Assembly: GCA_014647935.1 (NCBI GenBank)
Contig: BMQD01000001.1
Coordinates: forward strand, 372,001 to 436,000
DNA from: Planomonospora parontospora
GTDB taxonomy: Bacteria > Actinomycetota > Actinomycetes > Streptosporangiales > Streptosporangiaceae
Direction of reading: 5' to 3'
DNA: 64,000 nucleotides
Shown here: piece by piece, positions 18,131 through 25,825 of the stretch
How positions within the stretch are numbered: position 1 is the first letter of the stretch
Layout: each line of letters begins with the position of its first letter
Translations under genes and position numbers: made by a program
The notes under the pieces: model-generated
What the model saw: the letters and a program-made list of their open reading frames with translations, nothing else
What the model was told of the DNA's origin: nothing
Database searches by the model: none

Positions 18131-18752
18131 CGCGCGCCTCTACCTGTGCACCGACGGCCGCCGGGACCGGGGGGACCTCGCGGAGTTCCTCGACGCCGCC
18201 CTCTCGGGCGGCGTCGACATCGTGCAGCTGCGCGAGAAGGGGCTGGAGGCGCGCGAGGAGCTCGCACTCCTGGAGGTCTTCCGCGACGCCTGCGACCGGC
18301 ACGGCAGGCTCCTGGCGGTCAACGACCGGGCGGACATCGCCTACGCAGCCCGTCCGGACGTGCTCCATCTCGGCCAGGGCGACCTGCCGGTGCACGTCGC
18401 ACGGGACATCCTCGGCGACGACATCCTGATCGGGCGTTCCACTCACGCCCCCGAGGAGGTCTCCGCCGCGGCCGCCGAGCCCGGAGTCGACTACTTCTGC
18501 TGCGGCCCGATCTGGCCCACACCCACCAAACCCGGACGCCACGCGCCCGGACCGCCCCTGCTCGCGCACGCCGCGTCGCTGGGAACGGACCGCCCGTGGT
18601 TCGGCATCGGCGGCATCGACCTCGCCAACCTGGACGAGGTCATGTCGTACGGCGTGCGCCGGGTCGTGGTGGTGCGGGCCATCACCGAGGCGGACGACCC
18701 GAAGGCGGCCGCCGAGGAGTTCCAGCGGAGGCTGGCGGCGCCGCACCGCTGA
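18108..18752 (+). CDS. thiE: Thiamine phosphate synthase
   Basis: A 214-residue TIM-barrel enzyme that joins the pyrimidine and thiazole phosphates. The signatures are [60 protein letters not shown] and FGIGGID. I choose GTG 18108 inside the upstream gene because the conserved [10 protein letters not shown] segment follows directly and no other start lies between. It is not under the TPP riboswitch that serves thiOSG on the other strand. Confidence 0.93.
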   Translation: MPRPSVSDARLYLCTDGRRDRGDLAEFLDAALSGGVDIVQLREKGLEAREELALLEVFRDACDRHGRLLAVNDRADIAYAARPDVLHLGQGDLPVHVARDILGDDILIGRSTHAPEEVSAAAAEPGVDYFCCGPIWPTPTKPGRHAPGPPLLAHAASLGTDRPWFGIGGIDLANLDEVMSYGVRRVVVVRAITEADDPKAAAEEFQRRLAAPHR

Positions 18753-18862
18753 CGAGCGGCCCGGCCCGGTGCGCCGTGCGGACGCGCCGGTGCCCGGACC
18801 GGGTGCGCCGTGCGCTCGGACCGGGTGCGGTCGTGCCGGGTCGAGGTCCGGTGCGGCCGGAC

Positions 18863-18918
18863 CCGCCGGTCAGGTCCGGCGCCCGGTGCGGGCGCGCCGG
18901 GGCCGCCGGTCAGGTCCG
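18863..18918. repeat. 16-bp direct repeat at the end of the polyprenyl synthase gene
   Basis: The sequence ccgccggtcaggtccg occurs at 18863-18878 and again at 18903-18918, where it includes the synthase stop codon. The first copy therefore looks like a duplicated gene end in the spacer. The rest of 18753-18909 is a run of related ggaccgggtgcg- and cgccggtgc-type GC repeats with no coding signal. Confidence 0.7.
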
Positions 18919-19977
18919 CCGGGCGGTGGCGGCCACGGCCAGGTCGGCCAGGGCCGTCCGGGCCTCCGGCGTGATCGGGGCGTCGTCCAGCGAGCGCAGC
19001 GCCTGCCCGAGATAGTCGTCGATCAGCTTCTCGCAGGCGGCGAGGGCCCCGGTCTCCTCGATCACCCGGCGCAGCCGGTCGACCCCGCCCCGCTCCAGCT
19101 CCGGGTCGCCCAGGGTGAGACGGACCTCCTCCGCCTGGGCGGGCGAGGCCGCGGCGAGCGCGCGGGCGATGAGCATCGTCCGCTTGCCTTCGCGCAGGTC
19201 GTCGCCCGCGGGCTTGCCGGTCTCCGCCGGGTCGCCGAACACGCCGAGGATGTCGTCGCGCAGCTGGAAGGCGATGCCGACGTTGCGGCCGTACTCCTCG
19301 CAGAGGCGGTCGATCCACGGCTCGCGCCCGCGCGCGGCCAGCACCAGGCCGAGCCGGAGGGGCTGCTCCACCGAGTACTTGCCGCTCTTGAACAGCGCGA
19401 CCCGCAGCGCGCTGTCGAAGGTGCTGGCGCCGCGGACCTGCTCCAGCAGGTCGAGGTACTGGCCGCACATCAGCTCCGTGCGCATGTGGTCGTAGACCGG
19501 CTGGGCCGCGGCCAGGGCGGCCGGAGGCAGGCCGCTGGTCCGCCACATCTCGCCGGACCACACCAGCAGCAGGTTTCCCAGCAGGATCGCGGCGTTCTCG
19601 CCGAACTGCTCGGCCGAGCCGCTCCAGCCCTCCTTCTCGTGCATGGCCTGGAACCTGCGGTGCGCCGACGGCATGCCCCGGCGCAGGTCGCTGGCGTCCA
19701 TCACATCGTCGTGGGCGAGCGCGCTGGCCTGGAGCAGCTCCAGGGAGGCGGCCGCGGTGAAGAGCGCGGGATCGTCGCCGCCGCCCGCCCCCCGCCAGCC
19801 CCAGTAGCAGAACGCCGGACGGAGCCGTTTCCCGCCGGAGAGGAAGTCCTCGGCCGCGGCGACGAGAGGGGCGATCTCGGGCGCGCTGACCAGCGGACGC
19901 TGCCGATCGAGGAAACCTCTCAGCGAACGATCCACTTCGGAGCGGATGGTGTCCAGCAGGGCTGCGGAAGTGGGCAT
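18910..19977 (-). CDS. Polyprenyl diphosphate synthase (GGPP/FPP-type)
   Basis: A 355-residue trans-prenyltransferase that builds C15-C20 (possibly longer) isoprenyl diphosphates. It has GKRLRP (49-54), the first Asp-rich motif DDVMD (90-94), GQYLD, KSGKYSVEQP and the second Asp-rich motif DDILG (241-245). The first motif is the short two-spacer DDxxD type with no aromatic residue immediately before it, so chain length cannot be read from the sequence. Its neighbours metF and the Rv2175c-like gene match a conserved actinobacterial arrangement. ATG 19977 lies eight bases after a GATAAT box. Confidence 0.9.
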   Translation of the reverse strand: MPTSAALLDTIRSEVDRSLRGFLDRQRPLVSAPEIAPLVAAAEDFLSGGKRLRPAFCYWGWRGAGGGDDPALFTAAASLELLQASALAHDDVMDASDLRRGMPSAHRRFQAMHEKEGWSGSAEQFGENAAILLGNLLLVWSGEMWRTSGLPPAALAAAQPVYDHMRTELMCGQYLDLLEQVRGASTFDSALRVALFKSGKYSVEQPLRLGLVLAARGREPWIDRLCEEYGRNVGIAFQLRDDILGVFGDPAETGKPAGDDLREGKRTMLIARALAAASPAQAEEVRLTLGDPELERGGVDRLRRVIEETGALAACEKLIDDYLGQALRSLDDAPITPEARTALADLAVAATARRT

Positions 19978-19985
19978 ACCCAGAG

Positions 19986-19991
19986 ATTATC
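19986..19991 (-). promoter_or_regulatory. Candidate -10 box, polyprenyl synthase, leaderless
   Basis: GATAAT on the minus strand ends eight bases before ATG 19977, the spacing expected if transcription starts at or just before the start codon. There is no Shine-Dalgarno sequence, and no clear -35 box was found. Confidence 0.45.
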
Positions 19992-20066
19992 GGGCCGGGC
20001 ACCGGACGCGGATCAAGCGGGGCGGGGCCGGCAGGGTGACGGCGGCCCGCCCGGCGGCCGGACCAG

Positions 20067-20072
20067 TAGGCT
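20067..20072 (+). promoter_or_regulatory. Candidate -10 box, metF, near-leaderless
   Basis: TAGGCT lies seven bases before ATG 20080, matching the TANNNT pattern seen before leaderless actinobacterial genes. No good -35 box is visible at the usual spacing. Confidence 0.4.
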
Positions 20073-20079
20073 AGAGGGC

Positions 20080-21042
20080 ATGGCTCTGGGTCGCCCCTCA
20101 ATCCTTCCCGACCGCGTGCCCACCGTCCGCGAGCTTCTCGCCGCAGGTGGCCGGTCGTTCTCCTTCGAGTTCTTCCCACCGAAGAACACCGAGGGGGAGC
20201 GGCAGCTCTGGCGCGCGATCCGGGAGCTGGAGTCGCTGCGTCCCACGTTCGTCTCCGTCACCTACGGCGCGGGCGGCGGGACCCGGGACCGCACGGTCGA
20301 GATCGTGGAGCGGATCGCCCACGAGACCACGCTGACCCCGGTGGCGCACTTCACCGCCGTCGACCACTCGATCCGCGAGCTGCGCCACCTGATCGGCCGG
20401 TTCGCCGGGGCGGGCGTGCGCAACATCCTCGCCGTGCGGGGCGACCCGCCCGGCGACCCGGCGGGGGAGTGGGTGCGCCACCCCGAGGGGGTGCTCTACG
20501 CCGAGGACCTGGTCCGGCTGATCCGTCAGTCCGGTGACTTCTGCGTGGGCGTCGCCGCGTTCCCCTACAAGCACCCTAGGTCGGTCTCGGTCGAGGCCGA
20601 CACCGAGTACTTCGTCCGCAAGTGCCGGGCGGGCGCCGACTACGCCATCACCCAAATGTTCTTCCGGGCGGAGGACTACCTGCGGCTGCGCGACCGGGTG
20701 GCGGACAGGGGCTGCGACACCCCGATCATCCCCGGCATCATGCCCGTCACCCAGATGAGCACGATCGCCCGCTCCGAGCAGCTCTCCGGCGCCCCGTTCC
20801 CGCCGGAGGTGGCCGCGCGGTTCGAGGCCGTCTCCGACGACCCCGCCGCCGTGCGCGCCCTCGGCATCGAGCACGCCGCGGAGCTCTGCCGGACCCTGCT
20901 CGACGAGGGCGCGCCCGGCATCCACTTCATCACCTTCAACCGCTCCAGCGCGACCCGCGAGGTCTTCCGCGCCCTCGATCACGCGGCCGCCGACCATGCG
21001 GCCCCCGACCACGTGCCGGAGACCGCCTCGCTCACCGGGTGA
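20080..21042 (+). CDS. metF: Methylenetetrahydrofolate reductase
   Basis: A 320-residue TIM-barrel flavoenzyme that reduces methylene-THF to methyl-THF for methionine synthesis. The signatures are FSFEFFPPKN with the catalytic Glu, SVTYGAGGGTRD, HFTAVDHS, NILAVRGDPP, VGVAAFPYKHP, DYAITQMFF and PGIMPVTQ. The frame is open far upstream but ATG 20080 starts the conserved protein, next to the -10-like TAGGCT. The 3' end overlaps the histidine kinase gene on the other strand by 11 bases. Confidence 0.95.
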   Translation: MALGRPSILPDRVPTVRELLAAGGRSFSFEFFPPKNTEGERQLWRAIRELESLRPTFVSVTYGAGGGTRDRTVEIVERIAHETTLTPVAHFTAVDHSIRELRHLIGRFAGAGVRNILAVRGDPPGDPAGEWVRHPEGVLYAEDLVRLIRQSGDFCVGVAAFPYKHPRSVSVEADTEYFVRKCRAGADYAITQMFFRAEDYLRLRDRVADRGCDTPIIPGIMPVTQMSTIARSEQLSGAPFPPEVAARFEAVSDDPAAVRALGIEHAAELCRTLLDEGAPGIHFITFNRSSATREVFRALDHAAADHAAPDHVPETASLTG

Positions 21043-22147
21043 GCCCGTCGTCCCCTCCTGCGGGGGGTGCGTCCCCGGATCCCGCGAAGACCACGACGAG
21101 CTCCAGCCCGCCCCCAGGGTTGGGATTCGCCCGCACGTCGGCCCCGTGCGCCTTCGCGATCGCCGCGACGATCGACAGGCCGAGTCCGGCGCCCCGCCCG
21201 CGGGCCGTGTGCAGCCGTCGGAACGGCTCGAATAGGTCGCCGAAATCCTCCTGGAGCACGTGCGGGCCGGTGTTGCGGACCGTCAGGACTCCGCGGGAGA
21301 GGGCGACCTCGACGGTCCCGCCGGGGCGGTTGTAGCGGACCGCGTTGTCGAGCAGGTTGGTGACGAGCCGGTTCAGCAGGACGGGGTCCCCCTCGACGAC
21401 GAACGGCTCGGCCCGCACCGTCACGGTGACGCCGTCCGAACCCCCTTCCGCCACGACGAGCCGTACCACCTGGTCCAGGGCCACCGGACTCCTGCCGTCC
21501 AGGCCGTGCTCCGCCTGGGCCAGCACCAGCAGGGCGTCGATGAGGCTCTCCGCGCGGCGGTTGTGGAGCAGGAGGGTGCTGCGGATCTCGCCGACGTCCT
21601 CGGGAAGGCCGATCTCGATCGCCGCCCGCTGGACGGCCAGCGGGGTCCGCAGCTCGTGGGAGGCGTTGGCGATGAACCGCTGCTGCGCCGCGACGGAGCG
21701 TTCGAGCCGGTCGAGCATCGCGTCGAAGGTGTCGGCCAGTTCCTTCAGTTCGTCCTCCGGCCCGGCGAGCGCGATCCGTTCGTGCAGGGTCGACAGGGAC
21801 AGCCGCTGCGCGGTGGCGGTGATCCGGTGGAGGGGCCGCAGGATCCGTCCGGCGACCAGCCATCCGACGACCAGCGAGACCAGCGTGAGGATCCCGACCG
21901 TCAGCGCGGTCACCTCCCACTGGTAGCCGATCACCTCGTCCACCAGATCGGGCAGCGGCGGGTGCGGCGGGGTCCGGCCGGCCGTCGTCCCCGGCGCCGG
22001 GGGCGCCGCGGGCGCCACGGGCAGCCGCGCGATCCGCGTGCGCAGCGCCTGGTGCAGCAGGAGGTTGACCGTGACCAGCAGCACGACCGAGGTCAGCAGG
22101 AACAGTCCGGAGTAGGTCAGCGTGAGCCGTACCCTGATCGTCGTCAC
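21032..22147 (-). CDS. Two-component sensor histidine kinase
   Basis: A 371-residue membrane sensor kinase. It has two transmembrane segments (about 9-31 and 79-98) around a short Pro-rich extracellular loop of about 45 residues, a HAMP domain, the HisKA box NASHELRTPL with phospho-acceptor His164, and N, G1 and G2 ATP-binding motifs (NLLDNAVRYN, the FG-containing DFGDLFEPF and GLGLSIV). The loop is too short to be a classical PAS-type sensor, so the signal may be read in or near the membrane. The GTG overlaps the response regulator stop (GTGA). Confidence 0.93.
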   Translation of the reverse strand: MTTIRVRLTLTYSGLFLLTSVVLLVTVNLLLHQALRTRIARLPVAPAAPPAPGTTAGRTPPHPPLPDLVDEVIGYQWEVTALTVGILTLVSLVVGWLVAGRILRPLHRITATAQRLSLSTLHERIALAGPEDELKELADTFDAMLDRLERSVAAQQRFIANASHELRTPLAVQRAAIEIGLPEDVGEIRSTLLLHNRRAESLIDALLVLAQAEHGLDGRSPVALDQVVRLVVAEGGSDGVTVTVRAEPFVVEGDPVLLNRLVTNLLDNAVRYNRPGGTVEVALSRGVLTVRNTGPHVLQEDFGDLFEPFRRLHTARGRGAGLGLSIVAAIAKAHGADVRANPNPGGGLELVVVFAGSGDAPPAGGDDGLTR

Positions 22148-22797
22148 AGCAGGTATCCCGCGCCGGAAACGGTCTGGATGCAGGGCGGGTCGCCGAGCTT
22201 GGTCCGCAGACGGCTGATCACGACCCGCACCACCGTGGTGAAGGGGTCGGTGTGCTCGTCCCAGGCCTCCTCCAGCAGCCGTTCGGAGCTCACGACCGCG
22301 CCGTCGGCCCGCATCAGCACCTCCAGGACGGCGAACTCCTTGAGCGACAGGTGCAGGTGCCGGCCGTCCCGCGAGGCCTGCAGCCGGTGGGTGTCGAGCA
22401 CGATCCCGTGCCGCGTCAGCACCGGCGGCACCGCCGACCGGCTGCGCCGTCCCAGCGCCTGCACCCGCGCGACCAGTTCGGCGTAGTCGAACGGCTTGGG
22501 CAGGTAGTCGTCGGCCCCCATCCCCAGGCCCGCCACCCGGTCCGGCACCGACGCCGCCGCCGTCATCATCAGGATCCGCGTACGGCTCCCGCGCGCCACC
22601 AGCTCACGGCAGACGAGGTCGCCGTGCATCCCGGGCAGATCCCGATCCAGCACCAGAACGTCGTAGTCGTGCACCGCCAGCCGCTCCGTCGCGGCGGCCC
22701 CGTCGTAGGCCACGTCGACGGCCATGGCGTGGCGGCGCAGTCCCACCGCCACGAGATCGGCCAGATCTCGTTCATCCTCAACCACCAGCACTCGCAT
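22144..22797 (-). CDS. OmpR-family response regulator
   Basis: A 217-residue response regulator with a receiver domain (acidic pair Glu8/Asp9, phospho-acceptor Asp51 in VLVLDRDLPG, conserved Lys in YLPKPFDY) and a C-terminal winged helix (LSLKEFAVLEVLM, then VVRVVISRLRTKLG). It is translated with the downstream kinase. It is divergent from an S41 peptidase lipoprotein gene, with two direct repeats between them that it may bind. Confidence 0.95.
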   Translation of the reverse strand: MRVLVVEDERDLADLVAVGLRRHAMAVDVAYDGAAATERLAVHDYDVLVLDRDLPGMHGDLVCRELVARGSRTRILMMTAAASVPDRVAGLGMGADDYLPKPFDYAELVARVQALGRRSRSAVPPVLTRHGIVLDTHRLQASRDGRHLHLSLKEFAVLEVLMRADGAVVSSERLLEEAWDEHTDPFTTVVRVVISRLRTKLGDPPCIQTVSGAGYLL

Positions 22798-22830
22798 GCC
22801 GACGTTCCTATACGAAATGAGGTGACAACG

Positions 22831-22851
22831 GCGTTAACGATTGCGTTCACG
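22831..22851. promoter_or_regulatory. Candidate response-regulator direct repeat
   Basis: GCGTTAACG (22831-22839) and GCGTTCACG (22843-22851) are 8/9 identical and 12 bases apart, in the 76-base gap between the response regulator and the lipoprotein peptidase. On the minus strand they fall near the -35 position of a TATAGG box (about 22807-22812). OmpR-type regulators usually prefer an 11-base period, so this is a weak but plausible operator. Confidence 0.35.
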
Positions 22852-22873
22852 GCCGGGAAACCCGCTTCCGGCC

Positions 22874-24220
22874 ATGCTGGCGGCCATGATCAGAACTCTC
22901 TGCGCCGCCGTCCTGATGACGGCCTGCACCGTGTCCGCCTCCGCCCCGGCTCCGCAGCCGGTCCCCGCCGGGAACGCCGGCTGCACCGCCGTCGCGGCGC
23001 CACCGCCGCAGTCACCGCCCCCGACCTCGGTGAACACGCTCCGGCAGGCGTACTTCTGCGTGCTGGACAACTACTACAGCGGCCCGGTCCTGGACTCCAG
23101 GACGCTGCTGAAGAGCGCCATGGCCGCCTACACCCAGAACCTGATCCGGCGCGGCGCCGACCGGACCGGCCTCGGGCTGCCCGCCCTGACCGGTGACCGC
23201 GACACCGACTGGGCCGCTTTCGCGAAGGTCCTCGGCACCGGCGACCCGGCCGCGCTGCGTGCCGCGATCACCGGCATGGTCGCCGGACTCCAGGACAACC
23301 ACGCCCGTTGGATCAACCCGCCCCCGCCGCAGCAGGGCGGGCCGACCGGGACGGGCATCGTGGGCGTGTCGGCCGAGCAGGGCCCGCAGCTCGACCCGGC
23401 GGCCCGGCCGCCGCTGTTCATCACCGAGGTCGTGCCCGGCAGCCCCGCCGCCGAGGCCGGCGTCAGACCCGGCGACATCATCCTCAAGGTCGACGGCATG
23501 CCGGTGTTCATCGGCGACACCGTGAACCAGGCCATCATCGGCGCCTTCGCCGCCGACCCGGTACGGCTCACGCTCAAGCGCCCCACGACGGGACGGACCC
23601 GCACCGTCGAGATCGGGCAGGGTCCCCTCACCCGGCGGCCTCCGGAGGTGACCTCCAAGAGGCTTCCCGGCGGCGTCGTCTACGTCCGGCTGCCCGGATT
23701 CCACGAAGGCGGCGCCGACCGGGTCATCGCCGAACTGCGGGACAGGCCGAAGGCGGTGGTCCTGGACCTGCGCGGCAACGGCGGCGGGTCGCCCCGCGAG
23801 GTGACCCGGCTGCTCGGCGCGTTCGCGCACGGCAAGGTCACCAGCCACTTCTGCCCGCTCAAGGGCGACTGCGTGCCCAACCGGACCGACGACAGCGTCC
23901 CGCTGCTCGGCTCGCGCCTGGTCGTCCTCACCGACCGCGGCTGCGCCTCGGCCTGCGACGACTTCAGCGCGGCGGTCAAGGGCAACGGCCTGGGCACCCT
24001 CGTCGGGACCCGCACCGCCGGGGCCGTCTCCGGTCCCGGCATGGGATACCTCCTCGACGACGGCAGCGTCCTGATCCTGCCCAAGGTCCGGCACCTCGGC
24101 CCCGCCCGGGAGATCATCGACACGATCGGCGTACCGGTCGACCACCACGCCCCGATGACCGCCCTCGACCTGGCCACCGGGCGCGATCCGGGCCTGGCCA
24201 AGGCGCTTGCGCTTCTCTGA
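22874..24220 (+). CDS. Secreted lipoprotein S41 peptidase with PDZ domain
   Basis: A 448-residue protein from ATG 22874. The N-terminus MLAAMIRTLCAAVLMTAC has a lipobox (LMTAC), so it is probably anchored outside the membrane. A helical region precedes a PDZ domain (PLFITEVVPGSPAAEAGVRPGDIILKVDG), then the S41 core: VYVRLPGF, AVVLDLRGNGGG and the nucleophile Ser in GCASACDDF. The general-base Lys of carboxy-terminal processing peptidases is replaced (GTRTAGAV in place of the usual FGKG), which resembles the tricorn/IRBP-like S41B branch. ATG 22886 is an equally possible start; neither has a good ribosome-binding site. Four Cys may form disulfides. Confidence 0.82.
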   Translation: MLAAMIRTLCAAVLMTACTVSASAPAPQPVPAGNAGCTAVAAPPPQSPPPTSVNTLRQAYFCVLDNYYSGPVLDSRTLLKSAMAAYTQNLIRRGADRTGLGLPALTGDRDTDWAAFAKVLGTGDPAALRAAITGMVAGLQDNHARWINPPPPQQGGPTGTGIVGVSAEQGPQLDPAARPPLFITEVVPGSPAAEAGVRPGDIILKVDGMPVFIGDTVNQAIIGAFAADPVRLTLKRPTTGRTRTVEIGQGPLTRRPPEVTSKRLPGGVVYVRLPGFHEGGADRVIAELRDRPKAVVLDLRGNGGGSPREVTRLLGAFAHGKVTSHFCPLKGDCVPNRTDDSVPLLGSRLVVLTDRGCASACDDFSAAVKGNGLGTLVGTRTAGAVSGPGMGYLLDDGSVLILPKVRHLGPAREIIDTIGVPVDHHAPMTALDLATGRDPGLAKALALL

Positions 24221-24284
24221 CGCGCCCGCCGCGGCGGGCGGACCGCGCCGGCTCCCGCCGCCCGTGACCGCGCCCTCCGTGGCG

Positions 24285-24836
24285 TCAGCCGGAGGGCAGC
24301 GGGAGCATGGCCCCGGCGATCGCGTAGCGCTCGTACCCGCCGGGGAAGACGAACGCGGTGAGCAGGTCCACGAACCCGATGTTCCGGTAGAGGTGCCGGG
24401 CCGCGGTGGGCAGGTCGCGGGTGGACAGCACGACCGTGCGTTCCGGCCGCCCCTCGCACACGTTCAGGACCAGGGCCCTGCCGACGCCCTTTCCCTGGTG
24501 GTCGGGGTGGACGTGGACCTCGGCGAGTTCCAGGGCGTCGCCCAGCCAGTCGCGCGCGCTGGTCTCGCCGCGCCGTTCGGCGACGGCCTGGTGGACCACG
24601 TCGTGCCACCACTGCCCGGGGACGCCGTGGAAACCGTAGGCGAGGCCGACCGGGGTGCCGTCGGCGAGCTCGGCGAACAGGCAGGTGAAACCGGGGTGGG
24701 CGGCGTGGTTGCCCATTATCGCCTTCCGGCCGGACAGCTGATCGGCGGGAGGGGCCATCGCCGCCGTGTAGATGTCGAGGACGGAATCCAGCCGGGAGAC
24801 GAACTCGTCGGGGCCGACTCGTCGCAGTCCGATCAC
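24285..24836 (-). CDS. GNAT family N-acetyltransferase
   Basis: A 183-residue GNAT protein. Acetyl-CoA-binding motif A is clear: ELAEVHVHPDHQGKGVGRALV (about residues 104-124), with the R/Q-x-x-G-x-G loop as QGKGVG. The C-terminal half (LSTRDLPTAARHLYRNIGF) fits motif B. The substrate is unknown. It is convergent with the S41 peptidase gene and has a GTG start. Nothing in the neighbourhood hints at its target. Confidence 0.85.
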   Translation of the reverse strand: MIGLRRVGPDEFVSRLDSVLDIYTAAMAPPADQLSGRKAIMGNHAAHPGFTCLFAELADGTPVGLAYGFHGVPGQWWHDVVHQAVAERRGETSARDWLGDALELAEVHVHPDHQGKGVGRALVLNVCEGRPERTVVLSTRDLPTAARHLYRNIGFVDLLTAFVFPGGYERYAIAGAMLPLPSG

Positions 24837-25058
24837 CGTCGCACCCTAGCAGGGGCGATCCGGCCGGATTCGAGGGAAACGGCTAACGGGACGTTCGGGT
24901 TCTTTTACCTGAGGCTCGCGGACGGCCCCCGCCTACGGACGGGGACGGACGCGGTCGCCGCTCCGGGACGGCAGACCCGCCCGGCTCCCGCCACGGCCCT
25001 CGCCGCCGTCCGGGAGCGTGCAGGGTCCGGGAGCGCACAGGAAGGACACCCGGCGGGC

Positions 25059-25505
25059 CTACCCCGCCAGAGGGACGCGGCCCGGGAGAGCGGGCTGGAT
25101 CGGCACGCCGAGCATCTCCTCGACCGCCACGACGAACCGCTCCGCCTCCGAGATCAGCTCCTCGGCGTCGCGGGCCGACACGGCGTGGGTCATCCCGGCC
25201 TCGATCGAGGCCCGCTTGGCGGCGCTCACCTCGAAATAGGGCGCCCAGTCGGCCAGCCTGGGCTCAGCCTCGGGGAGCAGCTCCCAGGCACTGCGCAACC
25301 TGCGGCGTCGGCCGTCCATCGGCTTGGGGCGGGCGGCCAGGACGGCCGCCGCGGCCCGGAGCGCCGCCAGGTGCGCCGAGACATAGCGCATGGCCGAGGT
25401 GCGGGCGTTCGCCGCCTCCTCCAGGCAGTCGCGCGCGTCGGCCAGGCGCGCCCGCACCGTGGGCGACAACCGGGGCCCGGCGGGGCCGTCGAACCGTGGG
25501 GTCAT
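25059..25505 (-). CDS. SAV_6107-family HEPN protein, SOS-regulated
   Basis: A 148-residue all-helical protein of the SAV_6107 HEPN type. The helix RTSAMRYVSAHLAALRAA carries R40-x4-H45, the RX4-6H signature of HEPN ribonucleases. I choose ATG 25505 because AAGGAGG lies about eight bases upstream; the frame is open to TTG 25580. A consensus TTGACA-17-TATGTT promoter with two LexA-type boxes sits about 190 bases upstream (25700-25754), so it is probably DNA-damage inducible. The role is unknown; a damage-induced RNase or a partner in mutasome regulation are possibilities. Confidence 0.75.
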   Translation of the reverse strand: MTPRFDGPAGPRLSPTVRARLADARDCLEEAANARTSAMRYVSAHLAALRAAAAVLAARPKPMDGRRRRLRSAWELLPEAEPRLADWAPYFEVSAAKRASIEAGMTHAVSARDAEELISEAERFVVAVEEMLGVPIQPALPGRVPLAG

Positions 25506-25699
25506 GCTTCCGCCTCCTTGGTCGCAAGCGGCTCCCGGCGGTCTGGCCGGTGGTATCACGTTCGCAGACGCCACCGACAATTCCGCCGGGCGGCCGGACG
25601 AGGAGCTTCCCCTCTCCCCGTCCGTCCCGACCCGGCCCCGCCTCCGGCGGGGCCGGGTCGGCCGCCCTCAACGTGAGCCGCGAGTCCCACGTCACTACA

Positions 25700-25715
25700 T
25701 CGAACATAAATTCGA
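25700..25715. promoter_or_regulatory. LexA (SOS) box 1, overlapping the -10 element
   Basis: TCGAACATAAATTCGA matches the actinobacterial/Gram-positive SOS consensus CGAACNNNNGTTCG with one change in the second half-site (ATTCG). It covers the TATGTT box of the HEPN promoter, the position expected for repression by LexA. Confidence 0.75.
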
Positions 25716-25731
25716 TCATCGATGCTGTCAA
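25703..25731 (-). promoter_or_regulatory. Promoter of the HEPN gene (TTGACA-17-TATGTT)
   Basis: On the minus strand, TTGACA (25726-25731) and TATGTT (25703-25708) are separated by exactly 17 bases. Transcription would start near 25696, giving a leader of about 190 bases before ATG 25505; I found no convincing gene in that leader (25506-25696), which is ordinary GC-rich sequence. Confidence 0.7.
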
Positions 25732-25740
25732 GTATGTCGA

Positions 25741-25754
25741 CGAACAGAAGTTCG
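25741..25754. promoter_or_regulatory. LexA (SOS) box 2, perfect consensus
   Basis: CGAACAGAAGTTCG is a perfect CGAACNNNNGTTCG palindrome about ten bases upstream of the -35 box of the HEPN promoter, 41 bases from box 1. The convergent L,D-transpeptidase gene reads toward this point and ends in its own terminator, so the HEPN gene is the only target. Confidence 0.85.
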
Positions 25755-25765
25755 ATCTCTCTGTG

Positions 25766-25802
25766 AAACGAAAAGCCCCGGGAGATCGAGATCTCCCGGG
25801 GC
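25766..25802 (-). terminator. Rho-independent terminator of the L,D-transpeptidase gene
   Basis: Bases 25775-25787 and 25790-25802 are exact 13-base inverted repeats (core gccccgggagatc) with a two-base centre. On the minus strand the stem is followed by TTTTCGTTT. It begins 24 bases after the transpeptidase stop codon, a textbook intrinsic terminator. Confidence 0.92.
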
Positions 25803-25825
25803 CCGCGTTCCGCGAACGGCCGCGG

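Noticed and set aside
24837-25058. Gene or RNA in the gap between the acetyltransferase and HEPN genes
   Set aside because: No frame with sensible composition, no tRNA-like fold and no conserved motif was seen.
25506-25731. A small minus-strand gene in the leader of the HEPN gene
   Set aside because: The open frames there start inside the promoter or the SOS box and continue as shadow of the HEPN gene.
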